A stretch of DNA of 45,596 nucleotides from Eubacterium sp. (GTDB lineage Bacteria > Bacillota > Clostridia > Oscillospirales > Ruminococcaceae): positions 1 to 45,596 of the forward strand of contig JAISVH010000048.1 in assembly GCA_031271685.1 (NCBI GenBank), given 5' to 3'. Below, piece after piece: positions 27,668 through 35,889 of this stretch. A program made the translations under genes and the position numbers. The number at the start of each line of letters is the position of its first letter. Position 1 is the first letter of the stretch. A model generated the notes under the pieces. That model worked only from the letters and a program-made list of their open reading frames with translations. It was not told the origin of the DNA and searched no databases.

Positions 27668-28663
27668 TCACCTCTTCCAACTTTTCGGAAAGTATAAATC
27701 TTTAAAAATATCCATTGCGTAATTATCTGACATCCCAGAAATAAAGTCGCAAACAGCCCGGCCTTTGTCAAAAACGTCGGCTAGTCGAAGGTAAAAAGTC
27801 GGCATTTTATCGGGATTTTTTAAATAATATTCATATAAACGACCAATAATGAACTCTGATTTGCGCTTTTCGGAGTTTATTATCTCCGCTCCATAAACGT
27901 TTTGGAATAGAAAGCCACGAAGTTCGTCGTGCGCTTTCAAGATCTTGTCATCATATTTGATGTCCTCAACGCTGTTTTTGATAATTGAGCTAACAAGCGA
28001 CGTTATCCGCTGACTTTTAGTTTTGCCCAGTATTTCCACCGCGTTGCGGGGCAAATCTTCGGGAAACAATATACCGGCACGTATGGCGTCTTCTATGTCA
28101 TGATTTATATACGCTATCTTGTCCGCCATTCGGACCACCCTTCCCTCAAGCGTTTGAGCTCTGCCTTCTCCGCGGTGGTTCAAAATGCCGTCACACACCT
28201 CGCAGGTAAGGTTAAGCCCCTTTCCGTCCTTTTCGATGACTTCGATCACCCTGAGACTTTGTCGATTATGTTTAAACCCTCCGTCAACCAACCTGTCCAA
28301 CGCTCGCTCTCCATCGTGGCCAAAAGGAGTATGTCCCAAATCATGCCCCAAAGCGATAGCCTCGGTCAAATCTTCGTTGAGCCTGAGCGCCCGCGAAATA
28401 GTTCGAGCTATCTGTGATACCTCTAAGGTATGGGTCAATCTTGTTCTATAATGCTCAGACACGGGGTTTAAAAACACTTGCGTTTTTCGTTTAAGTCTCC
28501 TGAAAGACTCGGAGTGTATAATACGATCTCGGTCACGCTGAAATTCCGTACGGAAATCACAGGGAGATTCCGGTCTTTTGCGCCCTGCTGAATTCCCGCT
28601 TTTGACCGCCATTTCACTCAAAAAACTGTTTTCGGTGAAAACGATCATCTCTCTGGGGAGCAT
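27668..28663 (-). CDS. dgt: Deoxyguanosinetriphosphate triphosphohydrolase-like HD protein
   Basis: 331 residues from the ATG at 28663, which has AAGGAGAG upstream; the frame is open for 22 more codons without a ribosome site. The HD-domain metal ligands appear as RLTHTLEVSQIAR, then GHDLGHTPFGHDGE. The preceding FRTEFQRDRDRIIHSESFRRL and KTQVF are typical of Dgt-like proteins. These hydrolyse dNTPs to nucleoside and triphosphate; the substrate preference of this short Gram-positive form is not fixed by sequence. It heads the dgt-dnaG-rpoD run. Confidence 0.93.
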   Translation of the reverse strand: MLPREMIVFTENSFLSEMAVKSGNSAGRKRPESPCDFRTEFQRDRDRIIHSESFRRLKRKTQVFLNPVSEHYRTRLTHTLEVSQIARTISRALRLNEDLTEAIALGHDLGHTPFGHDGERALDRLVDGGFKHNRQSLRVIEVIEKDGKGLNLTCEVCDGILNHRGEGRAQTLEGRVVRMADKIAYINHDIEDAIRAGILFPEDLPRNAVEILGKTKSQRITSLVSSIIKNSVEDIKYDDKILKAHDELRGFLFQNVYGAEIINSEKRKSEFIIGRLYEYYLKNPDKMPTFYLRLADVFDKGRAVCDFISGMSDNYAMDIFKDLYFPKSWKR

Positions 28664-28715
28664 ACAACTTCTCTCCTTAATATATACTATTTTTTTTAAT
28701 CTTTCACCTTTATTT

Positions 28716-29342
28716 TTAGCTAAAATCAAAAAAACGTTCGCCGGTTTTTTGTATTACTACGCTTCCGTTGGTTACATCAATAAGTCTGGCCGATAACTCT
28801 GCGGACAAAGACTCTTTAACATACAAAAAAATATCAATCTTATCTGAAAATTGCTCAGATTCTAAACGCACACAAAATCCGGGGTCGTTCAACACGCCAC
28901 CAATAAGTCCGTATAACGGATAAGCAGCCTCAATGTGCAACCGAGACGCAAGTGCCATAAGCTTTACTTTAGCCGCCGCAACCGCTATTGCGGCGCCATG
29001 TGAATAAGCGCGAGCCAACCCGGCCGCGCCGAGCAATATCCCTCCGTAATAACGAGTGACCACTATAGCGGCATCAACAATCCCTGTCTTTACGAGTACC
29101 TCGTGAATAGGAACCCCAGCGGTGCCTCCTGGTTCTCCGTCGTCAGAATGCCGTGCCGTATTGTTATTGCGCAGAATATATGCGTAACAGTTATGGGCAG
29201 CCTTGCGATGATCGGCCTTCACCCCATTTATAAAGTCGGTTGCCTGCTCATCGGTTTCCGCTGGGGCAACAACACCGATAAATTCAGATTTTTTAACGAT
29301 AAAACGCGATTCGGCACGACTTTCAACAGTTTTGTATTCCAT
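28716..29342 (-). CDS. yigZ: YigZ/IMPACT-family protein
   Basis: 208 residues. The IMPACT (UPF0029) N-terminal domain has KKSEFIGVVAPAETDEQA, HNCYAYILR, SDDGEPGGTAGVP and VVTRYYGGILLGAAGLARAY, all hallmark segments. A C-terminal DUF1949-like ferredoxin fold follows (about 140-208). Relatives interact with translation elongation or proline-peptidase systems, but the bacterial role is not settled. It ends 53 bp before the dgt ATG on the same strand, so the two may be cotranscribed. The start is the first ATG; no strong SD is obvious (ACTTAAAAGGTG lies upstream). Confidence 0.92.
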   Translation of the reverse strand: MEYKTVESRAESRFIVKKSEFIGVVAPAETDEQATDFINGVKADHRKAAHNCYAYILRNNNTARHSDDGEPGGTAGVPIHEVLVKTGIVDAAIVVTRYYGGILLGAAGLARAYSHGAAIAVAAAKVKLMALASRLHIEAAYPLYGLIGGVLNDPGFCVRLESEQFSDKIDIFLYVKESLSAELSARLIDVTNGSVVIQKTGERFFDFS

Positions 29343-29364
29343 TTTACACCTTTTAAGTACAACA

Positions 29365-29386
29365 AAGCCGCCTTTTACGGCGGCTT
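29365..29386 (-). terminator. Terminator hairpin after rpmE
   Basis: AAGCCGCC and GGCGGCTT with a 6-base loop. On the minus strand a TTTGTTGTACTT tract follows. It lies between rpmE and yigZ. Confidence 0.7.
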
Positions 29387-29411
29387 ATGCGCTAAATAAA
29401 ATTGCCATTAG

Positions 29412-29618
29412 TTATTTTTGAGTTATATTATACTTTTTGTTAAACTTGGACACGCGCCCACCGGAATCGACCAGTTTTTGTTTTCCGGTAAAAAACGGAT
29501 GACATTTCGAGCAGATTTCAACACGAATATCGCTTTTAGTGGAGCGAGTCTCGATTATTTCACCGCAAGCGCACTTAATTGTAGTATTTTCATATTTTGG
29601 ATGGATTCCCTCTTTCAT
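29412..29618 (-). CDS. rpmE: 50S ribosomal protein L31, zinc-binding form
   Basis: 68 residues. [33 protein letters not shown] and [11 protein letters not shown] are L31 signatures. The cysteines (CAC ... CSKC) show the zinc-containing C+ type, which organisms often pair with a zinc-free paralogue used in zinc starvation. The ATG is preceded by a short AAGG-type site in GGCGGTGACTGC; no strong SD is visible. It lies between rpmB and a terminator. Confidence 0.96.
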   Translation of the reverse strand: MKEGIHPKYENTTIKCACGEIIETRSTKSDIRVEICSKCHPFFTGKQKLVDSGGRVSKFNKKYNITQK

Positions 29619-29720
29619 GCAGTCACCGCCTTAATAAAATATTGTAGAGTTAAACGGGGCGCAACCCGCCAAACATAATTTAAAAAAGTAATAATTCAAA
29701 AAGTTATGCGTTTATGCGGA

Positions 29721-30023
29721 TTATTCCACCGCTTCAGCCATTCCCGCGCCTTCATCGATTTCAAACGCGTTAGCGGCAATTTCTCCCGCCGCTATCTCAT
29801 TTGCCATTATCACCACATCCTCAACTTTCGGGGAGCGGATATTGCGCTCGACTTTGGCGGATCGCAGACAGCGGGTGCACGCATGAACGCGGCACGGGGT
29901 TCCGTTTACGATTGCCTTAACTTTTTGAACGTTTGGCTTAAAGCTCCTGTTAGTGCGCCTATGCGAGTGAGAAAGCTTTATTCCGAAAGTGACGCCCTTT
30001 CCGCAGATATCACATTTTGCCAT
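29721..30023 (-). CDS. rpmB: 50S ribosomal protein L28 with C-terminal extension
   Basis: 100 residues against about 62 in the usual family. Residues 1-65 are canonical L28: MAKCDICGKGVTFG, LSHSHRRTNRSFKPNVQKVK and VHACTRCLRSAKV, with four zinc-type cysteines (C4, C7 and CTRC). Residues about 66-100 form an Ala/Glu-rich acidic tail not found in standard L28. A consensus promoter (TTGACA-17-TATAAT) and AAAGGAGGTG give strong expression. The tail is in frame and uninterrupted, so it is not an obvious frameshift product. Confidence 0.95.
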   Translation of the reverse strand: MAKCDICGKGVTFGIKLSHSHRRTNRSFKPNVQKVKAIVNGTPCRVHACTRCLRSAKVERNIRSPKVEDVVIMANEIAAGEIAANAFEIDEGAGMAEAVE

Positions 30024-30069
30024 AGGGATACACCTCCTTTTTTCTGATAATTTGTAAAGATACTTTAAT

Positions 30070-30098
30070 ATTATATCAAATTTTTAAAAACTTGTCAA
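30070..30098 (-). promoter_or_regulatory. Consensus promoter of rpmB
   Basis: Minus strand TTGACA (30093-30098), exactly 17 bases, TATAAT (30070-30075): a perfect sigma-A promoter. Confidence 0.92.
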
Positions 30099-30145
30099 TA
30101 CTTAATATAAATTTAGTTTAATATATATGTTTTAACAAATTTCTA

Positions 30146-30174
30146 TTGACCTTTTATCCATAAACTGGTAAAAT
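30146..30174 (+). promoter_or_regulatory. Promoter of the acyl ligase-ACP-GNAT-M20 cluster
   Basis: TTGACC (30146-30151), 17-base spacer, TAAAAT (30169-30174). No other convincing promoter is seen before the later genes of the cluster. Confidence 0.75.
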
Positions 30175-30182
30175 AATAAATA

Positions 30183-30214
30183 TAATCGCGTTTATGTCCG
30201 CCGCAGATGTTTAA
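30183..30214 (-). repeat. Family A repeat, collapsed copy
   Basis: TATAATCGCGTTTATGTCCG followed at once by CCGCAGATGTTTAAA: the two ends of the inverted family A element with the middle missing. It forms most of the 5' leader of the acyl-ligase mRNA. Confidence 0.65.
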
Positions 30215-30235
30215 ATCGAAGGGAGCATGCAAAGC

Positions 30236-31822
30236 ATGGCTTTTAACACGTTAAAAGGATTGTTGGAAAAAATAAAGGAATACGGAGAAACACCGGCATT
30301 CAGGCTTAAATCCGGCAAAAACACAACAATTGACATTAGCTATAGCCGATTTTATGACGAAGCGTCGGCTCTTGGCGCGGCGCTTTTAAAACTTGGGCTT
30401 AAGGGAAAACATGTCGCCATATTAAGCGGAAACCGATATGAATGGATAGTAAGTTATCTCGCTATTGCCGCAGGAACAGGCGTAGTCGTTCCAATTGACC
30501 GAGATTTGCCCGATGAGGCAATCATATATCTGCTGAAAGCAGGGGATGTGAGCGCCGTATTATATTCCGACGCTTACGATGAGCTCATCAAAAATGCCGA
30601 TTTGCCCTGCCTTGAATACTGCATATGTTTTGATGGAGAAGGAGATGAAAACCATAAGTTTTTGTTTTATCAGAAAATCCTAGAAACCGGGCAAACGATT
30701 TTAAAATCCTGTGACAATTATTATGATGAAATTAAAATATCCGAAACCGACACTGCCGCGATTTTATTTACTTCGGGGACGACCGGATTTTTAAAGGGTG
30801 TCGTGCTCACTCAAAAAAATATTGTGAGCAACCTTAAAAATGCCACCTGCTTTGAACCTTATAGAGAAAGAGAAATAATGTTTTCGATATTGCCGTATCA
30901 CCACGCTTTCGAGTGCACCGTCGGTCTGCTGGCCTCGCTAGCCAATAGGGCGACTATTTGTATTAACGACAGCCTTAAATATTTGGCACAAAATTTTCTG
31001 CTGTTTAAGCCTACCGGAATGTTTTTGGTTCCCGCAGTAATATATGCGATGTATAAAAGGATAACGGACGCTGAAAAAAAGCTTGGACGACCGCTTACTC
31101 CCGAAGAAGGCAAGGGTGTTTTCGGCGGGCGTCTAACCCGTATATTCAGCGGCAGCGCCCCGCTAAATCCCGAAATGATACTGCTGTTAAAAACCTATGG
31201 AATTTCTCTTTGTCAGGGATATGGACTCACTGAAACTTCTCCCGTAGTCACCAGCTTTAAGTATGATCTGCTGGATGAAAAAAACATTGCCAGTGTGGGA
31301 CAAGCCATTGTCGGCTGCGAGGTCAAGATATCAGACGGCGAGATTTGGGTAAAAGGCGATAACGTTATGGCCGGATACTATAAAAACCCTGAAGCTGACT
31401 CCGAGTCCTTTGAAGGCGAATGGTTCAAAACCGGGGATTTGGGATATATTGATATAGACGGCTTTGTCTATGTAAACGGACGCAAAAAAAACGTTATAAT
31501 CGCAAGCGGGGGCGAAAATGTATATCCTGAGGAAATAGAACAGTTTTTGTTGGGTATCCCCATGTTCTCCGACTCGCTTGTTTACGGAGGCGACAACGGC
31601 GCAAACGACACCGTTACAGCAGTTATATTCCCAAATTACGAGCTGCTTGAGGGGAAAAGCGAAAGCGAAATATCAGCGGCGGTGAATGCGGAAATTGACG
31701 CGCTTAATGATAAACTTCCAATATACAAGCAGATACTGGCGGTAAAAATCAGAAAAACGCCATTTGAAAAAACTACCTCTAATAAAATAAAAAGAAACGC
31801 GGAAAACATAAAGGCCATATAG
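30236..31822 (+). CDS. AMP-forming acyl-CoA/acyl-ACP synthetase
   Basis: 528 residues of the adenylate-forming ANL superfamily. The P-loop-like A3 motif is FTSGTTGFLKG near 178, A5 is YGLTETSP near 327, A7 is FKTGDLGYIDIDGFVYVNGRKKNVII near 400 and the A10 lysine lies in KTTSNKIKRN at the C-terminus. It would activate a carboxylic acid, probably a fatty acid, as acyl-AMP and pass it to a thiol. The next gene encodes an acyl carrier protein, so an acyl-ACP product is likely. I prefer the ATG at 30236, 10 bases after GAAGGGAG; an ATG at 30227 is too close to that site. First gene of a four-gene cluster. Confidence 0.9.
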   Translation: MAFNTLKGLLEKIKEYGETPAFRLKSGKNTTIDISYSRFYDEASALGAALLKLGLKGKHVAILSGNRYEWIVSYLAIAAGTGVVVPIDRDLPDEAIIYLLKAGDVSAVLYSDAYDELIKNADLPCLEYCICFDGEGDENHKFLFYQKILETGQTILKSCDNYYDEIKISETDTAAILFTSGTTGFLKGVVLTQKNIVSNLKNATCFEPYREREIMFSILPYHHAFECTVGLLASLANRATICINDSLKYLAQNFLLFKPTGMFLVPAVIYAMYKRITDAEKKLGRPLTPEEGKGVFGGRLTRIFSGSAPLNPEMILLLKTYGISLCQGYGLTETSPVVTSFKYDLLDEKNIASVGQAIVGCEVKISDGEIWVKGDNVMAGYYKNPEADSESFEGEWFKTGDLGYIDIDGFVYVNGRKKNVIIASGGENVYPEEIEQFLLGIPMFSDSLVYGGDNGANDTVTAVIFPNYELLEGKSESEISAAVNAEIDALNDKLPIYKQILAVKIRKTPFEKTTSNKIKRNAENIKAI

Positions 31823-31835
31823 GAGGAGCGCGTAA

Positions 31836-32057
31836 ATGTTTGAAAAAGTAGTTGAAATAATAAGCAATTATACGGACGTTCCCAAAAAAGAAATAACCGA
31901 AAACACCAATATGTTGACAGATTTGGGGCTTCAATCGATAGATTTTATCGACATGATCTGCGATTTTGAGGAGGAGTTCGGCAAAGTGGTTCCCGAAAGG
32001 GATTTCAGAAAACTGACCACCGTAAGAAAGATAATTGACTATATCGAAGGGAAATGA
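31836..32057 (+). CDS. Discrete acyl carrier protein
   Basis: 73 residues. The phosphopantetheine attachment serine is S34 in DLGLQSIDF, compared with DSL in the fatty-acid ACP; the four-helix ACP layout and acidic helix II (DMICDFEEEFG) are present. TAGGAGGAG overlaps the stop of the ligase gene, so the genes are coupled. The LQS variant and the genetic context suggest a dedicated carrier for the pathway here rather than the general fatty-acid ACP. No phosphopantetheinyl transferase is in the window. Confidence 0.92.
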   Translation: MFEKVVEIISNYTDVPKKEITENTNMLTDLGLQSIDFIDMICDFEEEFGKVVPERDFRKLTTVRKIIDYIEGK

Positions 32058-32184
32058 CATTGGCGCGCCATGCTATAACCGCGTTTAAATTAGAAAATAT
32101 CAAGGGAAACACCGCACAAGAATAATTTTCGCATATTTCACAAATTGTATTTTTTCAGAACCACGAAAGGTTAAGCGTGTCATA
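32058..32184 (+). other. Spacer within the acyl cluster with repeat fragments
   Basis: Contains a family A right-end scrap GCTATAACCGCGTTTAAAT near 32072-32090 and a GAAACACCGCACAA scrap of family B near 32105. No promoter or terminator is clear, so read-through from ACP to the next gene is likely. Confidence 0.4.
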
Positions 32185-34521
32185 ATGCGTATATTGAAAG
32201 AATATTCGGCCTTATCGCAAAACGCTGTTTTAAGTGAGCAAAACAGCGTTGAGCTTTTGCTTTTACCCGAAAAAAGCGACGCTGCGCTTAAGTATATTTT
32301 AGATACGACAGACGCTACCGCGATCAGCCATAAAACCCTTGAACCACTTAAAGTGGCCGTACAGGATGTTTTCGGAATATTGGCAGAAAATGCCGGTGTT
32401 GGCGAAACGGTTAAAATCGCCTGCTCTTATCATAAATATTATTATATGGTCGTTTTTGAATTTTCAGAGGCGGCTTTGCCTCTCCATACACTTAATAAGT
32501 CGGTAAAGGTTTTAGGATTCGAAAAAGGCAAGCGTGAAGATGAAATAGGATTTATGAACGCCGTGCATTTGGTAAACCGGATCTCTCTTTCGGTGGACAA
32601 AATTACCGAAAAAATGCGTATTACTATTATAAAAGAAAAAAATTATTCTCGTCCGAAACTCAAAGACGGTATTGAACAACTTTCTCTTCCTCCGTTTGAG
32701 CTTTGCGGTTATGGCGACAGCTCTGATTTGGCGGCGAATTTTTCTGAAAAGATCTATTGCCAGTTCGGCGACAGCGCCGACAAATTTTTGATAACTCCCG
32801 AACTGTTTATTGATAATCTTGAAGCCTGTGAGCTATCGGCAATTTTTTTGCGCGATAAAAGCGGCCTTTGCGCGGGAGGAGCGGTTTGGCATGAAACCCA
32901 TGGAATTATAGTTTTGATGATTTTTTCGATATTTGTTGAGGGATCGAATATCATAAGCGCAAAAAATTTGTTGCTAGACGGATTTAAAGCCGCCGTTTCC
33001 TCATCTTCCGCCGGATTTATAGTCGCAAAAAAAATACACAGCGAAAGACTTGCAGACTATTTTGATTCCTGCGATGATATGTACCGCTATAAACCTACCG
33101 GCGTGGAGATACGGCAAAGGCAAACCTCTTATATCAAACCCGATTTGATGCCGCTTATTAAAAAAGCATATAAAAACTTTGAGGTAACCCGAAATATACA
33201 CGAAGTTAACTACATCCACCGCTTTTACGAGCCTTATTCCGTTATAAGCGCGGTGATAGATACGCAAGGATCTGAAGCTCTTCTTTCGGTGCTTTGGTTT
33301 GGCGACGATTTAAAGGCAAATATTATACGGCATGTTATAGCATTAAATAAAATAGGAATAGAAAAAATATATTTCAGGCTTGATTTAGGCTCTCCCGAAG
33401 AGGCGGCGGTATCCGGCCTTATAAGTTCATGTGGGTTTGAGGCTCAGTATCTTTGGCCTTACAGCGGAGACAAAGGCGACATCGTTGTCTTTACTTACTC
33501 TGAAAATATGGTATATGAGCTAAAACCCTGTAAAATCTCACCTATAAATAAAGATAACATTAATAAAACCCCGCAGTTGGTTACAAAAGTATATGACAAC
33601 AAATATCCATCACAATATCTTTATGAGCCGCAAATGTTATGGGATAAAATACGAAAGAGACAAATATATCCCTTTATCGCTATTGATGATGATCAAAACG
33701 CGGTCGGCATGATTTCGTTTATTAAGCTGGAAAGTAACCCATACTTATTTGAGATAGGGCAGCTTATGGTAGATCCCTCTCACAGAGGAACCAATATCGC
33801 AAGCCAACTTATTGAATATATTCATGATTCGGCTATTCAAAATCTTGATTTTGACGCCGTATTGTCTGAGAGTGTGACCAATCACAAATTCTCTCAGCGC
33901 TCCTGTATCAGCAGCGGATTTTGTGATACAGCCCTTAAGCTAAACATCATGTCCGGGACGGCTTTTGCGTTGGAAGAACAGCGGAGGCGGATTGTAAGGA
34001 TGAGCTGCGTCGTCTCCTGCATAGAGCGCGCAGACGAAACTTTTACCGTTTACCTGCCTAAAATATATGCGAAACAGATAAAATACTGCTTTTTAGGACT
34101 TAAGCCGCGCAAATATGAAGACGCTTTAACCGACGACGCGCCCGAAGAAGGCGGTATAACTGAATATCACATAGACGAGGGCGAAACGGCCGTCTCAAAA
34201 CTTTTAAATATAACGATATTTAAAATTGGTTCAGATATTGAATCCGCTATTGAACGCTGCGAAAAATTCGCTGTTTCAAAAGAAATAAAGTGCCTGCTCA
34301 TTAATATCCCATTGAGTGACCCGCATAATTATGCCGCCGTTAATGCACTTAAAACGCGAAGTTTTTTCTTCGGCGGAGTTATTCCTTATTGGCTGCCGGA
34401 GTCGGATGCTCTGCTAATGCAAAAGCTTTATGATAATGAGCCTGATTGGGACTCAATAAAACTCTTCAGCAAAAAGATAAAAGAAATTGCAATAATGATA
34501 AGAAACGAGATAAAAAGTTAG
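32185..34521 (+). CDS. 778-aa GNAT acetyltransferase fusion with regulatory-ATPase-like N-terminus
   Basis: A large multi-domain protein I cannot match to a named family. Residues about 20-150 (LKVAVQDVFGILAENAGVGETVKIAC, then YYYMVVFEF) resemble the RsbW-type HATPase fold, but no clear Bergerat residues beyond the NA pair are visible. Residues about 155-470 look like two GNAT-like or beta-rich units of unclear identity. A recognisable GNAT domain lies at about 480-610: EIGQLMVDPSHRGTNIASQLI carries the acyl-CoA binding R/G-x-x-G/A loop near 528-540. The last 150 residues are unassigned. In context it could transfer the ACP-bound acyl group to an amine. The ribosome site is weak (AAAGG 16 bases upstream). 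It is soluble, with no signal peptide. It ends 2 bp before the M20 gene. Confidence 0.7.
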   Translation: MRILKEYSALSQNAVLSEQNSVELLLLPEKSDAALKYILDTTDATAISHKTLEPLKVAVQDVFGILAENAGVGETVKIACSYHKYYYMVVFEFSEAALPLHTLNKSVKVLGFEKGKREDEIGFMNAVHLVNRISLSVDKITEKMRITIIKEKNYSRPKLKDGIEQLSLPPFELCGYGDSSDLAANFSEKIYCQFGDSADKFLITPELFIDNLEACELSAIFLRDKSGLCAGGAVWHETHGIIVLMIFSIFVEGSNIISAKNLLLDGFKAAVSSSSAGFIVAKKIHSERLADYFDSCDDMYRYKPTGVEIRQRQTSYIKPDLMPLIKKAYKNFEVTRNIHEVNYIHRFYEPYSVISAVIDTQGSEALLSVLWFGDDLKANIIRHVIALNKIGIEKIYFRLDLGSPEEAAVSGLISSCGFEAQYLWPYSGDKGDIVVFTYSENMVYELKPCKISPINKDNINKTPQLVTKVYDNKYPSQYLYEPQMLWDKIRKRQIYPFIAIDDDQNAVGMISFIKLESNPYLFEIGQLMVDPSHRGTNIASQLIEYIHDSAIQNLDFDAVLSESVTNHKFSQRSCISSGFCDTALKLNIMSGTAFALEEQRRRIVRMSCVVSCIERADETFTVYLPKIYAKQIKYCFLGLKPRKYEDALTDDAPEEGGITEYHIDEGETAVSKLLNITIFKIGSDIESAIERCEKFAVSKEIKCLLINIPLSDPHNYAAVNALKTRSFFFGGVIPYWLPESDALLMQKLYDNEPDWDSIKLFSKKIKEIAIMIRNEIKS

Positions 34522-34523
34522 CC

Positions 34524-35843
34524 ATGCTTTCTAGGCAAATAAAAATAAAAAAACAGCGAGCTCTCGAAAATTTCAGCAGGATGATACAGTGTTCTACAGT
34601 AGATGGTTGTGAAGACGAATTTATCCGGTTCCGAAATACTCTATCCGAGCTTTATCCCAATATAGAAAAAATATGTGAACGCGAGTTTTTTGGAAAAGGG
34701 ATAGTATATCGTTGGAAAGGAATGAATTCAAATAAAAGCATCATCTTAATGTCTCATTATGATGTCGTCCCTGCGAAAAGCGGCGAATGGACATACGAGC
34801 CTTTTTCCGGCACAATTGCCAACGGCCGCGTTTGGGGCCGCGGGGCGTTGGACACTAAATGCACCCTTGCCGCTATAATGGAAAGCGTTGAGTCTCTTAT
34901 TCAATTGCAATTTATTCCAAAAACCGACATATATTTATGTTTTGGCGGCGATGAGGAAACCACCGGTGAGAGCGCCCGCCAAATTGCGAAAGCACTTAAC
35001 TCCAGAGGGGTTAGACCCTTTTTAATTTTAGATGAAGGCGGCGCCATAGTAGACGCAAATCCTTATGGAATATCAAAGCCCTGCGCTTTGGTAGGCATTG
35101 CGGAAAAAGGCTATATGGACGTTGAATTTATTATAAGAGGCAAGGGAGGGCATACTTCACTGCCCTCTGTATTTTGCCCTTTGAGCGAGATGGGCGAACT
35201 GATACGCAGAATTAGCAAGAATCCTTTTGGATTCAAGCTTTGCAAACCAGTCAGCGTTATGATAAAACATGCCCTAAAATACATGAATTTTAAACACCGC
35301 GCGTTAATACGCGCCTATAGCTTTTGGGGACGCTGGTTTTTTAAACGTCTTGTCGCTGAAAAATTTCCGGAAATTAAAGCGCTTTCCGGCACTATAGGCG
35401 CTATAACCCAAATAAACGGCGGAACTGCCGCAAACGTTATCCCCGAACAAGTAAGGGCGACAGGAAACTTTAGGCTAATCTCGGGTGAAAGCGTGGAATA
35501 TACTTTAAACAGAATAAAAAAATCGCTAAAGGGGTTGTCTGTAGAAATAAACTTGATAGAAGGACTGGACCCGTCAAAAGCTTCCCCCACGGAAGGCGAA
35601 GGTTGGGACGCTCTTAAAAACGCCATAACCTCCTCGTGGGGAGAGAGCGCGATCGTGCCGTATCTCATGCTGGCCGGCAGCGATTCGAGGTATTACAGTC
35701 TTTTATCAGACAGTATTTATCGGTTTTCTCCCTGCGCTTTCACAAGGACGGACCTGGAGAGTATACACGGCGTAAACGAAAGTATTGATATTGATAGTTT
35801 TTTCAGGACTATTTATTTTTATATCAATTTGATTGTTGGCTGA
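34524..35843 (+). CDS. M20-family metallopeptidase, CPS1/PM20D1-like
   Basis: 439 residues from the ATG at 34524, which lies 2 bases after the upstream stop; the longer open frame would overlap the GNAT gene. The di-zinc site is complete: H78 and D80 in SHYDVVP, bridging D110 in GRGALD, base E144 and ligand E145 in DEE, an acidic ligand pair in DEGG (D170/E171) and H415 in SIHGVNE. A dimerisation domain is inserted after about 195. The segments SHYDVVP, GRGALDTK and DEETTG closely follow yeast CPS1 and mammalian PM20D1, which cleave (and for PM20D1 also form) N-acyl amino acids. It has no signal peptide. I infer it acts on the N-acyl product of this cluster; a plain dipeptidase is the alternative. 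Confidence 0.85.
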   Translation: MLSRQIKIKKQRALENFSRMIQCSTVDGCEDEFIRFRNTLSELYPNIEKICEREFFGKGIVYRWKGMNSNKSIILMSHYDVVPAKSGEWTYEPFSGTIANGRVWGRGALDTKCTLAAIMESVESLIQLQFIPKTDIYLCFGGDEETTGESARQIAKALNSRGVRPFLILDEGGAIVDANPYGISKPCALVGIAEKGYMDVEFIIRGKGGHTSLPSVFCPLSEMGELIRRISKNPFGFKLCKPVSVMIKHALKYMNFKHRALIRAYSFWGRWFFKRLVAEKFPEIKALSGTIGAITQINGGTAANVIPEQVRATGNFRLISGESVEYTLNRIKKSLKGLSVEINLIEGLDPSKASPTEGEGWDALKNAITSSWGESAIVPYLMLAGSDSRYYSLLSDSIYRFSPCAFTRTDLESIHGVNESIDIDSFFRTIYFYINLIVG

Positions 35844-35853
35844 AGAAAACTGA

Positions 35854-35883
35854 TTGACTTTAAGCCGTCTCATATGATATACT
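35854..35883 (+). promoter_or_regulatory. Promoter of the candidate small RNA
   Basis: TTGACT (35854-35859), 18-base spacer, TGATATACT with an extended -10 (TATACT at 35878-35883). No ORF follows for about 1 kb on this strand. Confidence 0.65.
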
Positions 35884-35889
35884 ATTTCT

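Noticed and set aside
34446-34523. N-terminal extension of the M20 gene overlapping the GNAT gene
   Set aside because: The Lys/Asn-rich extension has no ribosome site, and the ATG at 34524 directly follows the upstream stop.
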